Positions 7,039-11,595 of a stretch of DNA of 11,595 nucleotides are shown here, one piece after another. The DNA is from Deltaproteobacteria bacterium. GTDB taxonomy: Bacteria; Desulfobacterota; DSM-4660; Desulfatiglandales; Desulfatiglandaceae. The position numbers and the translations under genes were made by a program. How positions within the stretch are numbered: the first letter of the stretch is position 1; each line of letters starts with the position of its first letter. The notes under the pieces were generated by a model. It saw only the letters and a program-made list of their open reading frames with translations, made no database searches and was not told where the DNA came from. Location of the stretch: contig JABGPV010000168.1 in NCBI GenBank assembly GCA_018644785.1, forward strand, positions 1 through 11,595. The letters are read 5' to 3'.

Positions 7039-7832
7039 GATATCGTTTCCTGTTGCCCATCATTTGCGTTCTGACAGCCGCCTTCCCGGTGTCATCGGCC
7101 TTTGGCCAAAACCATGAGGGGAACCGGGCATGGGAGGAAATTTTCTATCAGGCCAATCAGGATTATCGGGAAGGAAATTTTCAGGAAGCGGTCGAAGCCT
7201 ACCAGCAGTTGATTCGCACGGACCATGGGGCACCGCGCATCCAGTATAACCTGGGGAACACCTGGTTCAGGATGAATCAGCTGGGCCGGGCCATCTTAGC
7301 CTATGAGCGGGCCCAAATTGACATGCCCCGGGATGCGGATCTCAACTTCAACCTGGCCCATGCCCGGGACCAGGTGGTGGATGCCATTCTCCCTTCAAAG
7401 GGATTTTTCAGCATGGCGTTTTTCTGGTTGCCGACCGTCAGTCAGAGTGAGCTGTTCTGGTGTTTTGCGATGCTGAACCTGCTACTCTGTGCCGCCCTTT
7501 TGATCCGCCTGTTTCACCGGTTCGAATGGCTTTTCTATGGTTTGCTGCTGGTGCTGTGCCTCTGGCTGGTGACGGGGCTTTCCCTTGGGATGAAATGGGC
7601 CCAGATCCATGATGACCATCGGGCCGTTATTCTTCAAAAAGAGGTTGAGGTTCTAGCAGGACCCCATGACGGAGATACGGTCCTCTTCAAGCTGCACGAA
7701 GGCGCCATCGTGGAACAGGAACGCTCCGAAGGGGGATGGCGACTCATCCATCTGCCGGATAAAAAACGGGGATGGCTGTCCGGGTCGGTTTTGGAACTGA
7801 TTTCTCCTGATTTTGATGACGCAAAGCCGTAA
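7035..7832 (+). CDS. batE: BatE, TPR and SH3-domain membrane protein
   Basis: A 265-aa BatE, last gene of the operon. A signal peptide (1-24, cleavage after AFG) is followed by TPR repeats (about 33-116) with the diagnostic QYNLGNTWFRMNQLGRAILAYERA, two membrane helices (about 139-158 and 164-183), and a bacterial SH3-like domain (about 193-256) containing VEVLAGPHDGDTVLFKLHEGA and ending in KRGWLSGSVLELI. The GTG start at 7035 overlaps the batD stop (7036-7038), and AAGGAG at 7024-7029 is well placed, so a GTG start is well supported. With a signal peptide and two helices, both TPR and SH3 parts should lie in the periplasm, where they could bind the BatA/BatB complex or the cell wall. It converges on the next gene with only 29 nt between stops, and I see no hairpin terminator there. 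Confidence 0.92.
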   Translation: MRYRFLLPIICVLTAAFPVSSAFGQNHEGNRAWEEIFYQANQDYREGNFQEAVEAYQQLIRTDHGAPRIQYNLGNTWFRMNQLGRAILAYERAQIDMPRDADLNFNLAHARDQVVDAILPSKGFFSMAFFWLPTVSQSELFWCFAMLNLLLCAALLIRLFHRFEWLFYGLLLVLCLWLVTGLSLGMKWAQIHDDHRAVILQKEVEVLAGPHDGDTVLFKLHEGAIVEQERSEGGWRLIHLPDKKRGWLSGSVLELISPDFDDAKP

Positions 7833-7861
7833 CAAAGAACTAAATATCCCCTTTCAATATC

Positions 7862-8788
7862 TTATGGCAATTCCGGGGAGAGATCCATATAAACCAGCCC
7901 GGTAAATCGGTCCGGTGGCAGGAATCCTTTGCCCCATTTTTCGTCAAATGTTTTCGTCGGTTTTGCGGCAACCACTTCTTCCATTGTTTTGCCTTCCTTC
8001 ATGAGCAGACTGACGTTATCCCGAATGGCACTCAGCATGGAAACGTACGCCTGAAGTTGGGCCTTGTTTGACAACGGGCCATGCCCCGGCACGACCTTGG
8101 TGTTCTCATCGATCATCGGCAAAATCTGACGGATAACCTTGACCATACCGTCGATGGACCCTCCGGAATAGATTCCGATGAATGGATATAGCCCTTCAAA
8201 ATAGAGGTCGCCCATATGGATCACGTTGGCATTTTGAAAATAGACTACAGAGTCGCCATCCGTATGTCCGGGAGCCATGTGAAAGACGCTGACATTTTCC
8301 CCATCCAGGTGGAGCGCCACTTCTTTCGTATAGGTGAGTAGCGGTCGTGCCGTCTCCGGTGCGGGGGGAATTTTGGCCTTAAACATCTTCATATTGTTTT
8401 CCATACCCATACGTTTGCGTACGTTTTCATGGGCAATGATCGTGGCACCGGTTTTGGCGACTGTTTCATTCCCCCCCACATGATCATAATGCCAGTGGGT
8501 AATAATCGCAAAACGGATCGGCTTGTCGCTCAATTCTGTGATTTTAGCGAAAAGTGCATCAACGGACTTTCCGCCCTTGGTGTCGACCATCAGTACGCCG
8601 TCGTCACCTGTCAGGACAACAGTATTCCCCGTGCCCTTAGAATCCCGAAGCAAATAGAGATTCTCGGCAAGTGGCTTGCTCTCCACTTGAACCTGAGTCT
8701 CTCCCTGAGCATACAAAAAAGAGACGGATAAAAGAAAAATTGCAACACTTCCCATTGCCGCGAAAATACTTTTTCGTTTCATAAACAT
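7862..8788 (-). CDS. Exported metallo-beta-lactamase-fold hydrolase
   Basis: A 308-aa MBL-fold enzyme with a signal peptide (KRK, hydrophobic core 8-25, cleavage after LYA at 27), so it acts in the periplasm or outside. The metal ligands are complete: HWHYDH at 98-103, His175 in PGHTDGDS, Asp194 in HMGDLYF and His236 in VVPGHGP. The fold supports hydrolysis with a two-zinc site. The family includes B-type lactamase relatives and broad hydrolases, and the true substrate cannot be told from sequence. The C-terminal segment (about 263-308, with WGKGFLPPDRF) is characteristic of one exported MBL subgroup I recall but cannot name. The ATG at 8788 was chosen because GGAGG (8798-8802 on the complement) lies 9 nt away and the signal peptide follows directly; the 48-residue upstream extension lacks support. 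It has its own promoter and looks more AT-rich than the Bat genes. Confidence 0.88.
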   Translation of the reverse strand: MFMKRKSIFAAMGSVAIFLLSVSFLYAQGETQVQVESKPLAENLYLLRDSKGTGNTVVLTGDDGVLMVDTKGGKSVDALFAKITELSDKPIRFAIITHWHYDHVGGNETVAKTGATIIAHENVRKRMGMENNMKMFKAKIPPAPETARPLLTYTKEVALHLDGENVSVFHMAPGHTDGDSVVYFQNANVIHMGDLYFEGLYPFIGIYSGGSIDGMVKVIRQILPMIDENTKVVPGHGPLSNKAQLQAYVSMLSAIRDNVSLLMKEGKTMEEVVAAKPTKTFDEKWGKGFLPPDRFTGLVYMDLSPELP

Positions 8789-8831
8789 TTCATGCTCCCT
8801 CCGTAAAAATGGTAACGCCGGGTATGGCCCG

Positions 8832-8857
8832 GATAATGTCCCATTGGTGTCATTATC
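8832..8857. promoter_or_regulatory. Inverted repeat overlapping the MBL promoter -10 (possible operator)
   Basis: A perfect 7-bp inverted repeat GATAATG...CATTATC with a 12-nt spacer. On the gene's strand one half contains the -10 element and the other lies about 15 nt downstream, where a bound dimer could block initiation. The regulator is unknown and none is encoded in the window. Confidence 0.45.
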
Positions 8858-8881
8858 GTATTGAGACGTGCCACCTGTCAC
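8852..8881 (-). promoter_or_regulatory. Sigma70-type promoter of the exported MBL gene
   Basis: Reading the minus strand, -35 GTGACA (8876-8881) and -10 GATAAT (8852-8857) are separated by 18 nt, each differing from consensus at one position. The predicted start lies near 8845, giving a leader of roughly 57 nt to the ATG at 8788. The promoter falls between the LysE-type gene and the MBL gene, so MBL need not depend on read-through. Confidence 0.6.
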
Positions 8882-8939
8882 GCCTTTTCTCCTGGTTTGG
8901 AAGACCGGTGTCCAATGCGTGTCTCGTCTCACGGGCCTG

Positions 8940-9566
8940 TCATTTGCTCATGGCCAATTTCACACCAAAGCCAATAAACAGAATGCCTGCACATCGTTCA
9001 ATCCACCGACTGGCTCTTCCATAGATGTCCCTGACTTGGTGTAACGAGAACAGACAGGCGACGGAGGTGTACCAAAGAAATGATATCAAGAACATCAGGA
9101 CGACACTCATTACGCCGAGAGAATAGGCGGTCTGTGAAGGGAGTGTCGCAGCAAACAGACTTGTAATAAACATGGCTGTCTTCGGATTTGAAAGGTTCGT
9201 CAGAAGACCCCGTCGATAATTCTGCCCGGAAGATATCCCGTGGTCGGAAAATAGTGTGGTGGCATTCGCTTCCCGTTGTGAGGTCGCCCTGATACGTTGG
9301 AATCCGAGAAATATCAGGTAGATTCCCCCAAAGAACTTGACGAAAAGATAGGTCCATGGCGCGAGTCGAAAGACTGTCGTCAGGCCAAAAAACCCTGAGA
9401 AGGCCCAGATAAGCGTTCCTGTACAGATCCCTAAAACATTCAACAGAGCAGCACTCCGCGAGGAGCTCATCGCTGTTTGCACGGTCAAAAAGAAGTTTGG
9501 CCCGGGTGTAACAACTGCGATTCCCCACACAGATGCAACGCTGAATAATATCATTGAGGACTCCAT
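8940..9566 (-). CDS. LysE/RhtB-family amino-acid or metabolite exporter
   Basis: A 208-aa inner-membrane protein of normal LysE/RhtB length with about six hydrophobic segments (roughly 5-22, 38-62, 70-90, 118-142, 148-172, 190-205). The family landmarks are present: TPGPNFFLTVQTA at 20-32 and RRGLLTNLSNPKTAMFI at 118-134. The ATG at 9566 is supported by AGGAG on the complement at 9576-9580 with a 9-nt spacer; Met5 is a weaker alternative. Members export amino acids or homoserine-like compounds; the substrate cannot be assigned. It lies upstream of the MBL gene in the same direction, 151 nt apart. Codon usage looks more AT-rich than in the Bat operon, which suggests a different history. Confidence 0.92.
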   Translation of the reverse strand: MESSMILFSVASVWGIAVVTPGPNFFLTVQTAMSSSRSAALLNVLGICTGTLIWAFSGFFGLTTVFRLAPWTYLFVKFFGGIYLIFLGFQRIRATSQREANATTLFSDHGISSGQNYRRGLLTNLSNPKTAMFITSLFAATLPSQTAYSLGVMSVVLMFLISFLWYTSVACLFSLHQVRDIYGRASRWIERCAGILFIGFGVKLAMSK

Positions 9567-9597
9567 GATACAATGCTCCTTATGTTCGTGACCTCAC

Positions 9598-9618
9598 CTC
9601 CCGGTAACATTACGGGAG
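9598..9618. promoter_or_regulatory. Dyad symmetry in the LysE-type gene leader
   Basis: CTCCCG (9598-9603) and CGGGAG (9613-9618) form a 6-bp inverted repeat with a 9-nt centre that itself adds a near-symmetric TAA/TTA. It lies between the predicted promoter (9661-9689) and the start codon, about 30 nt upstream of the gene. It could be an operator or an RNA hairpin in the leader. Confidence 0.4.
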
Positions 9619-9660
9619 TTGTCTACATTCACGTTCCGTCTCTTCCATCAGTTGTGTCGA

Positions 9661-9689
9661 ATGAAAATCAGAAGCCCCCTTTTTGTCAA
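9661..9689 (-). promoter_or_regulatory. Sigma70-type promoter of the LysE-type gene
   Basis: On the minus strand a consensus -35 TTGACA (9684-9689) is followed after exactly 17 nt by TTTCAT (9661-9666), which matches the -10 consensus at 4 of 6 positions. A start near 9655 gives an mRNA leader of about 89 nt that contains the 9598-9618 dyad. Confidence 0.5.
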
Positions 9690-10025
9690 TGGTTTTCTCG
9701 TTATAAAGATGCTAAAGAATTACTGTGGCTCTATCATTATCCAAAGCATCGGAAAACACAACAGTATGTATATCGCGATGAGAAAGTAGAGCGCTAACGT
9801 AGCCTTCAACGGTGGCAATGGAGCGCAGCGGATGGGATAATATTTCAAAGGCAAAAAAGTCAAGAAGAAATTTTGGTAGGGAATGGGGGTTTCCTGAGGC
9901 TTCCCGCTATAGGACAGGAAGTGCTACCCATCTTCTTTGGTGATATGGTATCATTGAGCTTGCTCGGCCAGTTCAATGAAAGGCCAGAGCAAATCGCCAA
10001 ATCGCAGACGAATCAAGTGGGGACC
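9690..10025. other. Gene-poor AT-rich spacer
   Basis: I see no convincing gene here. An ORF on the + strand (9573-9797) covers the LysE promoter and has no recognisable domain. The in-frame extension upstream of the second MBL gene (from 9873) has no good ribosome-binding site. A 6-bp inverted repeat TTCCTG...CAGGAA (about 9891-9920) lies upstream of that gene and could be regulatory. The base composition between 9660 and 9870 is clearly richer in A and T than the flanks. Confidence 0.5.
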
Positions 10026-10946
10026 ATGAAAACAATGGATCTGATTCCAGTTTCCGATAAACTATACCTTATTAATTCTCCCACCGGGGGAAGATTTCCC
10101 ATGGCCTATTCCTTCCTGGTCCTGGGGTCGGACACCCATGCACTCATCGATACGGGGTGCGGACCCGAAGCCATCCGCCAAGTCCTGGAGGAATACGGGG
10201 TGGACATGGTCATCAATTCCCACTGCCATCCGGATCATGTGTCAGGCAATCATCTTTTGGCAGGGAGGGAACTGCTGGTTCCCCATGAGCGCATAGAAGA
10301 GGTGGGTGCTGTCCGTCGCCTTGCCCGACGTTTGATGGGATCGGACCGGGCGGTCATGGATTCCTGGGAGTATTTTGTGCGGCAGGATCTGGGAATGCGG
10401 GATTACGAACCTACCCGGACCTTCCAAAATGGAGAAACCCTTGACTTCGGGGGCATCTCCCTTAAAGCCATCCATACGCCGGGGCATTTGGACGACCATT
10501 ATTGTTTTCTGGAACCTAAACAAAATATCTTGCTTTCCTTTGACATTGACCTGACCGCATTCGGCCCCTTTTACGGCAACCCCGAGTCGGATATCCCCCG
10601 TTTCAAAGACTCCCTGAATGTCATCATGGAGATGAAACCCCGGGTGGTGGCCAGTTCCCACCGCCTGCCTGTCCGGGAGAATATTCAGGATGAGATCGGC
10701 AGTTTTGCTGCGAAATTTTCGCGAAATGAGGAGCGGATAGCTGCGGTTATGACGGTTCCCCGAAGTCTGGAAGAAATCTGTGCGCTGAAGCCCATATACG
10801 GAAAGTATATTCCCGGCCTGGAAATCCTCTATTTCTTTTTCGAAAGATGCATGGTGCAAAAACACCTGGAATGCCTGGAAACGGAAGGAAAGGTACGGTT
10901 CCGTGAAGGAAAATTCCACTTGAACCCATCACCGGGGTATCCATAA
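10026..10946 (+). CDS. Cytoplasmic MBL-fold hydrolase with C-terminal helical domain
   Basis: A 306-aa MBL-fold protein without signal peptide, unlike the exported MBL enzyme at 7862-8788, from which it differs throughout. Metal ligands: HCHPDH at 66-71, His154 in TPGHLDDHY, Asp173 or Asp175 in LLSFDIDL where many relatives have a GD motif, and His212 in VASSHRLP. After the core, residues 235-300 (EERIAAV, then SLEEICALKPIYGKY and LECLETEGKVRFREGKFHL) look like a winged-helix-type extension, as in LACTB2- and glyoxalase-II-like hydrolases. The start ATG 10026 precedes the conserved opening IPVSDKLYLINSP; the longer frame from 9873 adds 51 residues of low-quality sequence, and ATG 10035 is also possible. 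The ribosome-binding site is weak (GTGGGGA, close to the start). The substrate is unknown; the gene seems to stand alone. Confidence 0.85.
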   Translation: MKTMDLIPVSDKLYLINSPTGGRFPMAYSFLVLGSDTHALIDTGCGPEAIRQVLEEYGVDMVINSHCHPDHVSGNHLLAGRELLVPHERIEEVGAVRRLARRLMGSDRAVMDSWEYFVRQDLGMRDYEPTRTFQNGETLDFGGISLKAIHTPGHLDDHYCFLEPKQNILLSFDIDLTAFGPFYGNPESDIPRFKDSLNVIMEMKPRVVASSHRLPVRENIQDEIGSFAAKFSRNEERIAAVMTVPRSLEEICALKPIYGKYIPGLEILYFFFERCMVQKHLECLETEGKVRFREGKFHLNPSPGYP

Positions 10947-10973
10947 ACCCTTTTTCCACTTTTGACGGGGGGA

Positions 10974-10987
10974 GGGGGGCGCCCCCC
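10974..10987. repeat. G/C palindrome in the convergent intergenic region
   Basis: A perfect 14-nt palindrome of G6-C-G-C6 sits inside a longer G-run tract (10966-10988) and ends in CCCCCTAC, resembling the CCCCTAC edge of the hairpin repeat at 1079-1144. The rest of the 10947-11063 gap between the convergent MBL and ilvE genes holds another G7 run (11007-11013) and no T-tract terminator that I can identify. Confidence 0.6.
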
Positions 10988-11063
10988 CTACTCTACCGTG
11001 AGAATTGGGGGGGATACTATTTATCCGGGGCAGGCATTAATGGGACGGTCTTGCTGTTTTGAA

Positions 11064-11595
11064 TTATTCAATCCGCTCGACCCATCCGTATGGATCGGGT
11101 TTTTGGCCGTACTGAATGGCAACGATTTCATCATAGAGTTTCTGGCTCAACTCTCCCATTTTGCCGCCGGCCACCACATAATCGCGACCCTTGAAGGTGA
11201 TTTGGCCCACCGGAGAAATCACGGCCGCCGTACCGGTGCCGAATGTTTCCTGAAGCCTGCCGTCATCCGCCGCCGCAATCACTTCATCAATGGCAAGGGA
11301 CCGTTCTGTTATTTTAAGGCCCCAGTCTTTGACGATTCGAATGACGGAATCCCGGGTGACCCCGGGCAGGATGCTGCCGTTAAGCGGCGCGGTGATCACT
11401 TCGTCATCAATGCGGAAGAACATGTTCATGGTGCCCACTTCTTCAATATATTTCCGTTCCGCCGCATCCAGCCAAAGCACTTGTGTGAATCCCTTTTTCT
11501 TGGCTTCTTCGGCAGCCAGAAGGCTGGCCGCATAATTACCAGCGGTTTTGGCTTCGCCCGTGCCGCCGATTGCGGCGCGTACAAAAAAGTCTTCC
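11064..11595 (-). CDS. ilvE: Branched-chain amino-acid aminotransferase, C-terminal part (5' truncated by window)
   Basis: The last 176 residues of a PLP-dependent class IV aminotransferase, which interconverts leucine, isoleucine and valine with their 2-oxo acids using glutamate/2-oxoglutarate. The frame is open to the window edge; the internal GTG at 11480 is not the start, because conserved sequence continues upstream. Landmarks of the longer BCAT type are GGTGEAKTAGNYAASL (upstream of the GTG), QVLWLDAAERKYIEEVGTMN, LNGSILPGVTRDSVI and ETFGTGTAAVISPVG, which shape the cofactor phosphate and substrate pockets. The catalytic lysine is normally in GGTGEAKTAGNY-type sequence or just before it. 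The gene converges on the MBL gene at 10026. Branched-chain transport genes at the other end of the window suggest a loose functional theme, but they are not in one operon. Confidence 0.94.
   Translation of the reverse strand, partial: EDFFVRAAIGGTGEAKTAGNYAASLLAAEEAKKKGFTQVLWLDAAERKYIEEVGTMNMFFRIDDEVITAPLNGSILPGVTRDSVIRIVKDWGLKITERSLAIDEVIAAADDGRLQETFGTGTAAVISPVGQITFKGRDYVVAGGKMGELSQKLYDEIVAIQYGQKPDPYGWVERIE

Noticed and set aside
8789..8932. 48-residue N-terminal extension of the exported MBL protein
   Set aside because: It would bury the signal peptide inside the protein and would cover the promoter and inverted repeat; GGAGG fits ATG 8788 instead.
9573..9797. 74-aa ORF on the + strand upstream of the second MBL gene
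   Set aside because: No recognisable domain, no good ribosome-binding site, and it covers the predicted promoter and leader of the opposite LysE-type gene.
9790..9835. Sequence resembling the start of an integron attC site (GCTAAC followed by TTCAACGG)
   Set aside because: No matching GTTAGC-type end and no paired stem in the next 100 bases, and no integrase in the window.
9873..10025. 51-residue N-terminal extension of the second MBL protein
   Set aside because: It has no MBL-family character and no convincing ribosome-binding site; the conserved opening begins right after ATG 10026.

Overview
The window looks like chromosomal DNA of a Gram-negative anaerobe, most likely a sulfate-reducing Desulfobacterota (Desulfobacterales-like). 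That is an inference from a GC-rich Bat aerotolerance cluster, short hairpin repeats with a GTAGGGGC edge between genes, and a Liv-type amino-acid ABC transporter. No rRNA, tRNA, transposase, integrase or CRISPR array was found.

Layout. (1) 1-1068: the 3' end of livG and complete livF, the two ATPases of a branched-chain amino-acid importer, overlapping by 7 nt. (2) 1069-1215: intergenic repeat DNA made of two back-to-back hairpins and a degenerate 14-nt tandem repeat. (3) 1216-7832: a tightly packed Bat (Bacteroides-aerotolerance-like) operon on the + strand. It holds a 58-aa unknown ORF, a BatD/DUF4381-like membrane protein, a BatA-like VWA protein, a BatB VWA protein fused to a BatC-like TPR domain, BatD and BatE. 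From the BatD/DUF4381-like gene onward, every junction overlaps by 4 nt or is separated by 1 nt, so translational coupling is likely. The MoxR ATPase and DUF58 protein that usually head such clusters are not in the window. (4) 7862-9566: two minus-strand genes, an exported metallo-beta-lactamase-fold hydrolase and a LysE/RhtB exporter. Each has its own recognisable promoter and looks more AT-rich than the Bat genes. (5) 9567-10025: a gene-poor AT-rich spacer. (6) 10026-10946: a second, cytoplasmic MBL-fold protein on the + strand. (7) 11064-11595: the C-terminal part of a branched-chain aminotransferase (ilvE) on the minus strand, running off the window.

How the parts work together. The Bat proteins probably form an inner-membrane complex with VWA and TPR domains facing the periplasm. 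BatA and BatB present MIDAS metal sites, the BatC-like tail and BatE supply TPR surfaces, and BatD and its small paralogue supply beta-sandwich ectodomains with cytoplasmic helical tails. A role in aerotolerance or envelope stress is proposed for the family, but the mechanism is unsettled.

The most unusual observation is at the 5' end of the BatD/DUF4381-like gene. Its start codon, ribosome-binding site and first ~28 codons, including the start of the signal-peptide hydrophobic core, are made of repeat DNA: GGATGAA repeats, a third copy of the intergenic hairpin, and four perfect CCTCTGT heptamers. Because 7 is not a multiple of 3, gain or loss of a heptamer would shift the frame. The hairpin copies also differ by paired compensatory substitutions. 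A second notable point is the BatB-BatC fusion, which still carries what looks like the old BatC signal peptide as an internal membrane segment.
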